This document shows, piece by piece, positions 1-13,521 of a stretch of DNA of 64,000 nt. Both the position numbers and the translations under genes were made by a program. Source of the stretch: Streptomyces sp. WAC 01529 (GTDB taxonomy: Bacteria; Actinomycetota; Actinomycetes; Streptomycetales; Streptomycetaceae); assembly GCF_003945545.1 (NCBI RefSeq), contig NZ_CP029617.1, positions 5,813,001 to 5,877,000 of the forward strand, in the 5' to 3' direction. Position 1 is the first letter of the stretch, and each line of letters starts with the position of its first letter. The notes under the pieces were generated by a model. The model worked only from the letters and a program-made list of their open reading frames with translations. It had not been told where the DNA came from and did not search any database.

Positions 1-1107
1 GCCCCGACGACATCGCCCAGCTCGGCAAGGCCATCGCGGCGAGCCCCGAAGTCCACGCGGCCATCGAGGAGTTGTGGCCGACGCTGACCCCGCAGGGCTT
101 CGTCGCCGACTTCCTGGAAGAGCCGACCGGTCTCGGCGAACAGGACGCCGAGGCGATCCGCAGGCCGCGCGGCGCGCCCTGGACGGCCGCCGACATCCCG
201 CTGCTCGACGAGGCGGCCGAACTGCTCGGCCACGACGACAGCGCCGAGCGGGCGGCGGCCGAGGCCGAGCGCGCCAAGCAGATCGCGTACGCGCAGGGCG
301 TCCTCGACGTGTCGCGGGCCTCGCGGACGCACGAGTTCGAGGACAAGGACGAGGACGACGCCGAGGTCCTGCTCGCCCACAACATCATCGACGCCGAGCG
401 GATGGCCGAGCGGCAGGAGGAGGCCGACCACCGCAGCGCCGCCGAGCGCGCGGCGGCCGACCGCACCTGGGCGTTCGGGCACATCATCGTCGACGAGGCG
501 CAGGAGCTGTCCGCGATGGCCTGGCGGCTGCTCATGCGGCGCTGCCCGACCCGCTCCATGACGCTCGTCGGCGACCCCGCGCAGACCGCGGAGGCCGGCG
601 GCTGCGGCTCGTGGGAGAACATCCTGCGGCCGTACGTCGAGGACCGCTGGGAGTACACCCGGCTCGGCGTCAACTACCGCACGCCCGTGGAGATCATGGA
701 CGTGGCGGCCGAGGTACCGCGCGCCGCAGGGAACCCCGACTTCCGGCCGCCAAGCTCGGTGCGGTCCACGGGCGTACGTCCCTGGGCGCGCCGCGCCGAC
801 GACCTCGCCGCGGCCGTGGCCGACGCGGTGGCGGCCGAGGCGCGGGACGAGGGCCGCCTCGCCGTGATCGCCCCGCGCGACCTCCACGAGGGGCTCGCCG
901 CCCGACTCCCCGGCGTGGCGGCGGGGCAGGCCCCGGACCTGACGCGGCCGGTCGTGCTGATCGACCCGCGGCAGGCCAAAGGCCTGGAGTTCGACACGGT
1001 CCTGGTCGTCGAGCCGGCACGCTACGGCACGAGCGACCTGTACGTGGCCCTGACCCGGGCCACGCAGCGGCTCGGCATCCTGTACGCCGGGGAGCTGCCC
1101 GGCGCGC

Positions 1108-1133
<26 letters not shown>
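1..1133 (+). CDS. HelD-type superfamily 1 helicase/ATPase, C-terminal part (5' end outside window)
   Basis: The reading frame is open from base 3, so only the last ~376 residues of the gene are present. Visible superfamily 1 motifs, in order, are a Walker B segment HIIVDEAQELS (about visible residue 160), GDPAQT (motif III), NYRTPVEIMDVA (motif IV), QAKGLEFDTVLVVEP (motif V) and LYVALTRATQRLGIL (motif VI). The Walker A region lies upstream of the window. A highly charged Asp/Glu/Arg-rich stretch precedes motif II. HelD/HelR proteins of Gram-positive bacteria bind RNA polymerase and recycle stalled complexes, and can confer rifampicin tolerance; that role is inferred by family. UvrD/Rep-like helicases are the alternative. 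Its 3' end overlaps the convergent glgB by 26 bp. Confidence 0.8.
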
Positions 1134-3549
<2,416 letters not shown>

Positions 3550-3577
3550 AGGAGAGGCCTCCTCCGGAAGGGGGTGG

Positions 3578-5020
3578 TCAGGGGGCGGCGTCGGCGGAGC
3601 CGTTCCCGGCGAGGCGGCGGGCCGCGGCCAGGGGGACGGGGAGCCAGTCGGGGCGGTGGCGGGCCTCGTAGAGGACCTCGTAGACCGCCTTGTCCGTCTC
3701 GAGGGCGCGCAGCAGCACGGGGTCCGTGCGCGGGTCGCGGCCCGCGACCTGCGCGTACCCCACGCAGTACGCGGCCCGGCAGTCCGCGGCCCACTCCGAG
3801 GCCCACGGTTCGCCGGAGCACGCCGCGTAGTCGAAGGAGCGCAGCATGCCCGCGACATCGCGGACCGGCGGCTGCGGCATGCGGCGCTCGGCGAGCGGGC
3901 GCGCGGGCTCACCCTCGAAGTCGATGATCGACCAGTGGCCGCCGGGGGAGCGCAGGCACTGCCCCAGGTGCAGATCGCCGTGGACGCGCTGGGCGGTCCA
4001 CGACTGGCCCTCGCCGCCGAGGTCGGCCAGCGCCTCGAAGGCGGTGAGCAGCCCGGGCGCGTACGGCCGCAGCGCGGGCACCGCCTGCGCCGCCGCGGCC
4101 AGGCGCTGTGCCATGGCGTCGGCGATGCCCTCCACCTGGGCCCGGCCCAGTGTGACGGTCGGCAGCGCGGCGGCGAGCGCCGCGTGTACCTCGGCGGTGG
4201 CGCGGCCGAGCGCCCGCGCCTCGCCGGTGAAGTCCTCGCCCTTGTCGAGCCTGCGCAGGGCCAGCTCCCAGCCGTCCTCGGCGGCGGCCAGATACGGCTG
4301 GAGCACGCCGAGGCCGCACGCCTCGTCCGCGGTGGCCGCGCCGGAATCGAGGTCCGCGAGGAACCACGCGGCGGGCGGGGGCACCCGCGTGCAGCCCTGC
4401 CGGGCGAGGTGCAGCGGAAGCTCCAGGTCGGGGTTGACGCCGGGCACGACGCGGCGGAACAGCTTGAGGATGAACGTATCTCCGTAGACGACCGAGGAGT
4501 TGGACTGCTCGGCGGCGAGCGGGCGCGGGGTGAGTCCCGAGGGGATGGTCGCGCCCGTGTCGCGTTCGAAGCGGAGCACGCCGTGCCGGCCCGGCATCCG
4601 CAGCCGCTCCAGGAGCAGCGCGGACAGCCGCGGATCGTGCAGCGCCTCGTACACCGTCTGCCCGGCGAGGGGGCCCTCGGTGACGTGTCCGATGAGGGCG
4701 GACGCCAGCTGCGGGGGCAGGGTGCGGCGTACGCCGATGAGCAACTGGTAGCAGTCGCCGGGCCGTTCGGCCGAGGCGCCGCCCACGGGCGCGTCCTGGG
4801 CGGGGATGATCGGCTGGCGGACGCGTACGAGCAGATGCAGCAGGCCCGCCGGTGAGCTGCGGGGCAGGAGTTCGGTCGCCGCCACCGGCTCGAAGGCGCT
4901 GATGGGGCGGCCCTTTCCGGCGAACCATCGCTGCCGTGGCAGCCACTCGCGCAGCAGCGGGTCGAGCGAGGCGAGCAGCGCCGTGGTGTGCGCGGTGGGA
5001 CGGGTGGCGGCTTCCGACAT
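3578..5020 (-). CDS. mak: Maltokinase (Pep2/Mak)
   Basis: The 480-aa protein phosphorylates maltose with ATP to maltose 1-phosphate, the donor used by GlgE. The N-terminal cap domain contains LPRQRWFAGKGR (about residue 30), typical of actinobacterial maltokinases. The C-lobe shows the aminoglycoside-phosphotransferase-like HGDLHLGQCL catalytic motif and the metal-binding SIIDFEGEP. The gene stands alone rather than fused to treS as in some actinobacteria. A 126-bp gap separates it from treS; that gap contains a small perfect hairpin (GGCGGAAACCGCC at 5101-5113) and a near-duplicated GGAGTGCC element, so expression may be partly uncoupled from treS. An AAGGAA sequence lies 13 nt before the ATG, a rather long spacing. 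Confidence 0.93.
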   Translation of the reverse strand: MSEAATRPTAHTTALLASLDPLLREWLPRQRWFAGKGRPISAFEPVAATELLPRSSPAGLLHLLVRVRQPIIPAQDAPVGGASAERPGDCYQLLIGVRRTLPPQLASALIGHVTEGPLAGQTVYEALHDPRLSALLLERLRMPGRHGVLRFERDTGATIPSGLTPRPLAAEQSNSSVVYGDTFILKLFRRVVPGVNPDLELPLHLARQGCTRVPPPAAWFLADLDSGAATADEACGLGVLQPYLAAAEDGWELALRRLDKGEDFTGEARALGRATAEVHAALAAALPTVTLGRAQVEGIADAMAQRLAAAAQAVPALRPYAPGLLTAFEALADLGGEGQSWTAQRVHGDLHLGQCLRSPGGHWSIIDFEGEPARPLAERRMPQPPVRDVAGMLRSFDYAACSGEPWASEWAADCRAAYCVGYAQVAGRDPRTDPVLLRALETDKAVYEVLYEARHRPDWLPVPLAAARRLAGNGSADAAP

Positions 5021-5146
5021 GGCGTCGCGTTCCTTTCCGCGAGGCGGACAAGGCTGTGTGCGGGAGTGCCGGTTGTGCGTAGGAGTGCCCAGGGCGGGAC
5101 GGCGGAAACCGCCCCGCGAAGGCGTCGCGCCGCGAGAGTCGGGCCC

Positions 5147-6861
<1,715 letters not shown>

Positions 6862-6865
<4 letters not shown>

Positions 6866-8883
6866 GATGTGGGTGACCCTCCGATCAACGGTGAGGACGG
6901 TCGCAGGACCCGGAGAATGTGCGCGGGCGCGCGGCCCGGCTCGAGGCGCACATAATTGGCCCTGCCCCAGTGATAGGTCTCGCCGGTGAGCTCGTCGCGC
7001 ACCGGCACGGTCTCGTGCCATTCCAGGCCGAGTTGCGGCATGTTCAACGACACCGTGGCCTCCTGGGTGTGGTGGGGGTCGAGGTTGGCCACCACCAGAA
7101 CCGTGTTCGAACCGTGCGCGTCCGTGGCGGTCTTGGAGTAGGCGATCACCGCTTCCTTGTCGGTGGGGTGGAAGTGCAGGTCCCGCAGCTGCTGGAGGGC
7201 GGGGTTGGCCCGCCGCACGCGGTTCAGCTCGGTGATGAGCGGGGCGATGGTGGCGCCCGTGCGCGCCGCCGATTCCCAGTCACGCGGGCGCAGTTGGTAC
7301 TTCTCCGAGTCCAGGTACTCCTCGCTGCCGGGCCGCACGGGGGTGTTCTCGCACAGCTCGAACCCGCTGTAGACGCCCCAGGTCGGCGAGAGTGTCGCGG
7401 CGAGCACGGCCCGCGTCTCGAAGGCGGGGCGGCCGCCGTCCTGGAGGTAGGCGTGCAGGATGTCGGGGGTGTTCACGAAGAAGTTCGGGCGCAGGAAGTG
7501 CGCGCTCTCGCGGGACAACTCGGTGAGGTAGTCGGTGAGTTCGGCCTTGTCGTTGCGCCAGGTGAAGTACGTGTACGACTGCTGGAAACCGATGGCCGCG
7601 AGGGTGTGCAGCATCGCGGGGCGGGTGAAGGCCTCGGCGAGGAAGATGACGTCCGGGTCGGTGCCGTTGATCCGGGCGATCACCTCCTCCCAGAACACGA
7701 CCGGCTTGGTGTGCGGATTGTCGACGCGGAAGATCCGCACCCCGTGCCCCATCCAGAACCGCAGCAGCCGCACCGTCTCCTCGATGAGCCCCGGCATGTC
7801 CCGGTCGAAGGCGAGCGGATAGATGTCCTGGTACTTCTTCGGCGGGTTCTCCGCGTACGCGATGGAACCGTCGGCCCGGTGCCGGAACCACTCCGGATGC
7901 TTGTCCACCCACGGATGGTCCGGCGAGCACTGCAACGCGAAGTCCAGCGCCACTTCGAGCCCCAACTCCCCCGCCCGCCCGACGAAGGCGTCGAAGTCGT
8001 CGAGGGTCCCGAGGTCCGGATGGACCGCGTCATGGCCGCCCTCCGGCGAGCCGATCGCCCAGGGCACGCCCACGTCGTACGGGCCGGGGGAGAGGGAGTT
8101 GTTGGGGCCCTTGCGGAACGTGGTGCCGATGGGGTGGATCGGGGGCAGGTACACCACGTCGAAGCCCATGTCCGCGATCGCGGGCAGCCGCTCGGCCGCC
8201 GTGCGGAACGTCCCCGACACCGGCGGGGCGTCCTGCCGCACGACAGCGCCCTCCGAGCGCGGGAAGAACTCGTACCAGGAGCCGAACAGGGCCCGCCGCC
8301 GCTCCACGACGAGCGGGAACTCCGGTGAGGACGTGATGAGTTCACGCAGCGGATGGCGGGCCAGCGCCGCCTCCACCTCGGGCGTGAGGGCCGCCGCGAG
8401 GCGGGCGGCAGGTGCGCGGCCCGTGTCGCGCAGCGCCTCGGCCGCGCCGAGCACGGCGGCCCGCTCGGCCGGGGGGACCCCGGCGGCGGCGCGTTCGTGG
8501 AGGCGGGCGCCCTCCTCCAGGACCAGGTCCGTGTCGAGGCCCGCCGGTATCTTGATCCCCGCGTGGTGCCGCCAGGTCGAGACCGGATCGCCCCACGCCT
8601 CCACGGCGTACGTCCAGCGCCCCTCGGCGTCGGGTGTGACGTCCGCGCCCCACCGGTCGGTGCCGGGCGCCAGCTCCCGCATCGGGGTCCAGGGGCCGGG
8701 GCGCCCCTCGGGGTCGCGCAGGACGACATTGGCGGCGACCGCCTCATGGCCTTCGCGGAAGACCGTGGCGGTCACCTGGAACGTTTCGCCCGGCACGGCC
8801 TTCGCCGGTTTTCGGCCGCAGTGGACGGCCGGGCGGACGTCCAGAACGGGGATGGTCGGTTGCGGGGTCGAGCCAAGAGGCAT
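6862..8883 (-). CDS. glgE: Maltosyltransferase GlgE (alpha-1,4-glucan:maltose-1-phosphate maltosyltransferase)
   Basis: This 673-aa GH13_3 enzyme adds maltosyl units from maltose 1-phosphate to a growing alpha-1,4-glucan. An N-terminal beta domain (GETFQVTATVFREGHE) and a helical insertion (about 100-190) precede the barrel. The barrel carries PPIHPIGTTFRKGPNN, the nucleophile Asp in RIFRVDNPHTKP (~387), the acid Glu in FLAEAFTRPAM (~415) and the family-specific YFTWRNDK. It is the first gene of the glgE-treS-mak-glgB operon and is preceded by a 130-nt leader and a good promoter. In mycobacteria, loss of GlgE causes toxic maltose 1-phosphate accumulation. The start is ATG MPLGSTPQP, chosen because upstream codons are not conserved-looking. 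Confidence 0.95.
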
Positions 8884-9311
8884 GTCTGACCGCTCCTGTC
8901 CGCGTGCACGGATACGGGGGTGGGGAGACGTTCCGCGGTGCGTGCCGACCGCGTCGGGCCGGAGTGCGTACCGCAGGAGCCTTCCCACACCCCCCGGGTG
9001 GGCAATCCGGCGCTTTGTTAACTACTAGTGCGTAACGGCACGTGCAAGACCGGCCTCGGCGTGACGGGCGGGACCGGTCCGAAAACGCACTGTTCGTTAT
9101 GGGCCGGGTGCATATGCCCTACGGGTGGTCGTCGCCGAGCGTCGGCCTGAGCCGCCCTGGGGGCCCCGTGCGGCCGCCCCCGCCGTGTCCGGCGAACCGG
9201 CGTGGCGCGTACGCCAGTTGGAGAGGCCTTCGCCGGGTGTGGCGGGTTTCCGCCGGTCCTCGGCGCCGGGCCCCTTGCGGAAGCGGCCGAATCTGTTGTG
9301 CCGTACACCCC
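8884..9311. other. 428-bp divergent intergenic region, glgE / carboxylesterase
   Basis: It holds the glgE promoter described separately. Nothing else coding is visible. A 14-bp element centred on GCATATGC lies at 9102-9116. No Shine-Dalgarno sequence precedes the downstream esterase. Confidence 0.5.
9019..9047 (-). promoter_or_regulatory. Probable housekeeping promoter of the glgE-treS-mak-glgB operon
   Basis: On the minus strand TTGCAC (9047-9042) is followed after 17 bp by TAGTTA (9024-9019), a good match to the Streptomyces HrdB consensus. Transcription would start near 9012 and leave a leader of about 130 nt before glgE. The element sits in the only AT-rich patch of the gap. Confidence 0.5.
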
Positions 9312-10649
9312 ATGCCAGGCCACCCGATCGTCGCCACCACCCACGGCCCCGTCCGCGGCGAACCCCACACGCACGGCGCCCGCTTCCTCGGCATCCCCTA
9401 CGCCGCGCCACCCGTCGGCGACCTCCGCTTCGCGTCACCCGTCGCGCCACAGCCCTGGGAGAGCCCGCTGGACGCGGTCGCGTACGGGCCGACCGCGCAG
9501 CGCCGCGGGATCGGCGAGGGCGCCACCATCCCCGAACCCTCGGTCCCCGGCCACGGCATCCTCAACCTCAACGTCTTCACCCCCGCCCCGGGCACCGCGG
9601 CGGCGCTCCCCGTCCTGGTCTGGATCCACGGCGGCTCCTACGTCGCCGGGTCCGCCGCGAGCCCCTGGTACGACGGGGCCTCCTTCAGCCGCGACGGCGT
9701 CGTCCTCGTCTCGCTCGGCTACCGGCTCGGCATCGAAGGCTTCCTGCACCTGGACGACGCCCCGGACAACCGCGGCGTACGCGACTGGATCGCCGCCCTG
9801 CGCTGGGTGCGGGAGAACATCGCCGCGTTCGGCGGGGACCCCGCGAAGGTCACCGTCGCCGGGCAGTCGGCGGGCGGCGGCGCCGTCCAGACGCTGCTGG
9901 CGACCCCCGCCGCGCGCGGCCTCTTCCGCGGGGCGATCGCCCTGTCCGCCTCGCTGATGGAGCCGCAGGAGCGGTGGGTGGGCCGCGCCGTGGCCGAGCT
10001 GTTCACGCGACGCACGGGCGTGCCCGCCACCGCCGCGGCGCTGCGCGACCTCACCGACGAGCGGATCCTCTCCCTCCAGGACACCCTGAGCGAGCCCCGC
10101 CCCGACCGCCCGGAACTCCCTCGCCGCGTCCTCGCCCCCTTCGCCGACGGCGAGCTTCTCCCGCGCCCCGTGCTCACCGAGCTGACGGAGGGCGACCTGG
10201 GCGCGGAGCTGCCGCTGCTGCTCGGCTTCACGCGCCAGGAGTTCAACTCCTTCGGCGGCCAGGAGCTGACCGACCTCGTCTTCCGCAGGCCGAACCTCGC
10301 GGTGGCCGAGGCCCGCGCCGCACGCGGCCACCCCACCTGGCTCTACGAGTTCCGCTGGCCCTCGCCCGCACCCGGCAGCGGCAAGGGGCTCGCCTTCCAC
10401 TGCCTGGACCTGCCCTTCGCGTTCGACCTGCTCGCCGCCGAGGGCGTTCCGGCCGCCGCGGGCGAGTCCCCGCCCCAGCGCCTCGCCGACGCGATGCACG
10501 CCTCCCTCGTCGCCTTCGTCCGCGATCTCGACCCGGGCGGCGCATGGCCGCGCTACACCCGGGCCCGCCGCGCCACCCGGCTCTGGGAGGCCGTGCCACG
10601 CCTGGTGGACGACCCGTTGCGGGCGGAACGGGAGAGCTGGTTCGGCTGA
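9312..10649 (+). CDS. Type B carboxylesterase (alpha/beta hydrolase)
   Basis: The 445-aa protein begins at ATG (MPGHPIVATTHGPVRG), the usual start of this family, and shows the early LGIPYAAPPVGDLRF signature. The oxyanion loop is WIHGGSYVAGS, the nucleophile Ser lies in GQSAGGGAVQ (~195), the acid Glu is probably in the RQEFNSFGG region and the His in AFHCLDLPFAF. It hydrolyses ester bonds; the substrate cannot be read from sequence. No signal peptide is visible, so it is probably cytoplasmic. No Shine-Dalgarno sequence precedes the ATG, so a leaderless message or another start is possible. It stands alone between the glgE operon and glgP. It is somewhat shorter than the ~500 aa usual for the family. 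Confidence 0.85.
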   Translation: MPGHPIVATTHGPVRGEPHTHGARFLGIPYAAPPVGDLRFASPVAPQPWESPLDAVAYGPTAQRRGIGEGATIPEPSVPGHGILNLNVFTPAPGTAAALPVLVWIHGGSYVAGSAASPWYDGASFSRDGVVLVSLGYRLGIEGFLHLDDAPDNRGVRDWIAALRWVRENIAAFGGDPAKVTVAGQSAGGGAVQTLLATPAARGLFRGAIALSASLMEPQERWVGRAVAELFTRRTGVPATAAALRDLTDERILSLQDTLSEPRPDRPELPRRVLAPFADGELLPRPVLTELTEGDLGAELPLLLGFTRQEFNSFGGQELTDLVFRRPNLAVAEARAARGHPTWLYEFRWPSPAPGSGKGLAFHCLDLPFAFDLLAAEGVPAAAGESPPQRLADAMHASLVAFVRDLDPGGAWPRYTRARRATRLWEAVPRLVDDPLRAERESWFG

Positions 10650-10703
10650 GCCGGACCCGGCACGGGCCCGCCCGTCGGACGGCCGTGCGCCCCGTGCGCC
10701 GTG

Positions 10704-10731
10704 GTGACAGGAGGCGGGCCGCCGCTACCTT
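10704..10731 (+). promoter_or_regulatory. Candidate promoter of glgP
   Basis: GTGACA (10704-10709) is separated by 16 bp from TACCTT (10726-10731). The expected transcript start near 10738 would give a leader of about 100 nt before the GTG of glgP. Confidence 0.4.
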
Positions 10732-10838
10732 CGTGTCGCGTAGGCCGATATGTACCGCATCCCGTGCGTCCCGGTGCATCACCGGGACGCACCGGGTATC
10801 ACTGTGCGTCCCCGCGAATTCCCGCGAAGGTGGAGACC

Positions 10839-13466
10839 GTGAAGGCAATCCGTCGTTTCACCGTACGTCCCGTCCTTCCCGAACCCCTCGGTCACCTCGC
10901 CGAGCTGGCCCGCAATCTGCGCTGGTCCTGGCACCCGCGCACCCGCGAACTCTTCCGATCGGTCGACCCCGCGCTGTGGGAGGCGTCCGGCTGCGACCCG
11001 GTGCGGCTGCTCGGCGGCGTACCGTCCGCGCGGCTCGCCGCACTCGCCCGCGACGAGGATTTCCTGCGGCGGCTCGCCGAGACCGCGGCCGAGCTGCGGG
11101 AGTACGTCACCGGAGACCGCTGGTACCAGGAGCAGAGCGGGGCCGACAACCAACTCCCGCGCGCTGTCGCGTACTTCTCCCCGGAGTTCGGCATCACCGC
11201 CGCCCTGCCCCAGTACTCCGGCGGCCTCGGCATCCTCGCCGGGGACCACCTCAAGGCCGCCAGCGACCTCGGCGTGCCGCTCATCGGCGTCGGGCTGCTC
11301 TACCGGCACGGCTACTTCCGCCAGTCGCTGTCGCACGACGCCTGGCAGCAGGAGCACTATCCGGTCCTCGACCCGAACGAACTCCCCGTCTCCCTGCTCC
11401 GCGAGCCCGACGGCACCCCCGCCCGGATCGCGCTCGCCCTGCCCGGCGGGCGCTCGCTGCTCGCCCACGTCTGGCAGGCGCAGGTCGGCCGCGTCCCGCT
11501 GCTCCTGCTCGACTCCGACGTCGAGGAGAACGCCCCCGGCGAGCGCGACGTCACCGACCGCCTCTACGGCGGCGGCGGCGAGCACCGCCTCCTCCAGGAG
11601 ATGCTGCTCGGCATCGGCGGGGTGCGCGCCGTACGCGCGTACTGCCGGCTGACCGGCCACCCCGAACCCGAGGTCTTCCACACCAACGAGGGGCACGCGG
11701 GCTTCCTGGGACTCGAACGCATCCACGAACTGGCCCTCGCGGAGCTCGGCTTCGACGCCGCGCTCGAAGCCGTCCGCGCCGGCACCGTCTTCACCACCCA
11801 TACGCCCGTCCCCGCCGGCATCGACCGCTTCGACCGCGAGCTGGTCGCCCACCACTTCGGGCCCGACGCCGAACTGCCCCGCATCGACGTCGGCGACATC
11901 CTGCGCCTGGGCATGGAGACCTACCCCGGCGGCGAGCCCAACCTCTTCAACATGGCGGTGATGGGCCTGCGCCTGGGCAGCCGCGCCAACGGCGTGAGCA
12001 CCCTGCACGGCTCGGTGAGCCGCGGGATGTTCGCGGGGCTCTGGCCGGGCTTCGACCCCGAGGAGGTCCCGATCACCTCCATCACCAACGGCGTGCACGC
12101 GCCGACCTGGGTCGCCCCCGAGGTCCTCGCGCTCGGCGCCCGCCAGATCGGCGAGCGCCGTACCGAGGACGCCCTCTCCGTGGGCGGCTCCGACCGCTGG
12201 GACGCCGTCGCCGACATCCACGACACCGACATCTGGGAGCTGCGCCGCACCCTGCGCGAGCAGCTGGTCCACGAGGTCAGGCGGCGCCTGCACGCCTCCT
12301 GGCGGCAACGCGGCGCCGCCACCGCCGAGCTGGGCTGGATCGACGAGGTCCTCGACCCGGACGTCCTGACCATCGGCTTCGCCCGCCGCGTCCCCTCGTA
12401 CAAGAGGCTGACGCTCATGCTGCGCGACCGGGACCGGCTCATGGAGCTGCTCACCCACCCCGAGCGGCCCCTCCAGATCGTCGTCGCGGGCAAGGCGCAC
12501 CCGGCCGACGACGGCGGCAAGCGGCTCATCCAGGAACTGGTCCGCTTCACCGACGACCCGCGCGTGCGCCACCGCATCGTCTTCCTGCCGGACTACGGCA
12601 TGGCGATGGCGCAGAAGCTCTACCCGGGCTGCGACGTGTGGCTGAACAACCCGCTCCGGCCCCTGGAGGCGTGCGGGACCTCCGGCATGAAGGCGGCCCT
12701 CAACGGCTGCCTCAACCTGTCCGTGCTCGACGGCTGGTGGGACGAGTGGTTCGAGCCCGACTTCGGCTGGGCCATCCCCACGGCGGACGGCGCCGCCACC
12801 GACGACGACCGCCGCGACGACCTGGAGGCGGCCGCCCTCTACGACCTCCTGGAGCGCCGCATCGCCCCCCGCTTCTACGAGCGGGGCCCCGGCGGGCTGC
12901 CCGACCGGTGGATCGAGATGGTCCGCAAGACGCTGACCAGGCTCGGCCCGAAGGTCCTCGCGGGCCGCATGGTCCGTGAGTACGTCGAGGAGCTGTACGC
13001 CCCCGCCGCGCGCGCCCACCGTGCGCTTGACGCCACGGCCGCCGTCGAACTGGCCGCCTGGAAGGGCCGCGTCCGTGCGGCCTGGCACCGGGTGGCCGTC
13101 GACCACGTCGAGGCCTCGGCGACCGGTGCCACCGCGGAACTGGGCTCCACGCTGGCCGTGCGGGTGCGGGTGCACCTGGGGGAGCTGGCCCCGGAGGACG
13201 TCGAGGTCCAGGCGCTCGCGGGGCGCGTCGACCCGGAGGACCACCTCACCGGGGCCACGCCGGTGCCGCTGAAGCCGGCGAGCGGCCCCGACCTGGAGGG
13301 GCGTTACGTGTACGAGGGGCCGCTCGCGCTGGACCGGACGGGGTCCTTCGGGTACACGGTGCGGATCCTTCCCGCGCACCGGCTGCTGGCCGGCGGGGCC
13401 GAGCTGGGTCTGGTCGCGGTGCCCTCGGAGGCGACCGGTGAGGCGGCCGGGGTGCTGATGAGGTGA
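10839..13466 (+). CDS. glgP: Alpha-glucan phosphorylase GlgP
   Basis: The 875-aa enzyme releases glucose 1-phosphate from alpha-1,4-glucan and is the degradative counterpart of the adjacent GlgE operon. The N-terminal DUF3417-type segment (RRFTVRPVLPEPLGHL) and the PEFGITAALPQYSGGLGILAG motif assign it to the shorter, actinobacterial/archaeal phosphorylase class. The pyridoxal phosphate Lys is in GTSGMKAALNG (~616), and VFHTNEGHAGF and RRVPSYKRLTLM are also present. The GTG start has GGTGGAG four nt upstream; an in-frame GTG at 10830 is a possible alternative. A strong terminator follows directly. Roughly the last 110 residues look like an appended beta-rich domain. Confidence 0.93.
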   Translation: MKAIRRFTVRPVLPEPLGHLAELARNLRWSWHPRTRELFRSVDPALWEASGCDPVRLLGGVPSARLAALARDEDFLRRLAETAAELREYVTGDRWYQEQSGADNQLPRAVAYFSPEFGITAALPQYSGGLGILAGDHLKAASDLGVPLIGVGLLYRHGYFRQSLSHDAWQQEHYPVLDPNELPVSLLREPDGTPARIALALPGGRSLLAHVWQAQVGRVPLLLLDSDVEENAPGERDVTDRLYGGGGEHRLLQEMLLGIGGVRAVRAYCRLTGHPEPEVFHTNEGHAGFLGLERIHELALAELGFDAALEAVRAGTVFTTHTPVPAGIDRFDRELVAHHFGPDAELPRIDVGDILRLGMETYPGGEPNLFNMAVMGLRLGSRANGVSTLHGSVSRGMFAGLWPGFDPEEVPITSITNGVHAPTWVAPEVLALGARQIGERRTEDALSVGGSDRWDAVADIHDTDIWELRRTLREQLVHEVRRRLHASWRQRGAATAELGWIDEVLDPDVLTIGFARRVPSYKRLTLMLRDRDRLMELLTHPERPLQIVVAGKAHPADDGGKRLIQELVRFTDDPRVRHRIVFLPDYGMAMAQKLYPGCDVWLNNPLRPLEACGTSGMKAALNGCLNLSVLDGWWDEWFEPDFGWAIPTADGAATDDDRRDDLEAAALYDLLERRIAPRFYERGPGGLPDRWIEMVRKTLTRLGPKVLAGRMVREYVEELYAPAARAHRALDATAAVELAAWKGRVRAAWHRVAVDHVEASATGATAELGSTLAVRVRVHLGELAPEDVEVQALAGRVDPEDHLTGATPVPLKPASGPDLEGRYVYEGPLALDRTGSFGYTVRILPAHRLLAGGAELGLVAVPSEATGEAAGVLMR

Positions 13467-13472
13467 ACGCGG

Positions 13473-13510
13473 AAGGGGCGGCGCCCTCCGTTCGGATGCC
13501 GCCCCCTTTT
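13473..13510. terminator. Terminator between glgP and the convergent metalloprotease
   Basis: AAGGGGCGGC pairs with GCCGCCCCCTT across a 15-nt loop and ends in TTTT on the plus strand. It lies in a 55-bp gap between convergent genes, so it can serve both. Confidence 0.75.
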
Positions 13511-13521
13511 CACACCGTCGG

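Noticed and set aside
9125..12979. A 1284-codon open frame over the carboxylesterase and glgP genes
   Set aside because: It is a shifted frame of two clear enzymes; its product is low-complexity Arg/Pro/Ala, typical of alternate frames in GC-rich DNA.
13467..13521. Promoter for the metalloprotease in the glgP gap
   Set aside because: The gap lies at the 3' ends of both genes and holds a terminator; no promoter is needed there.
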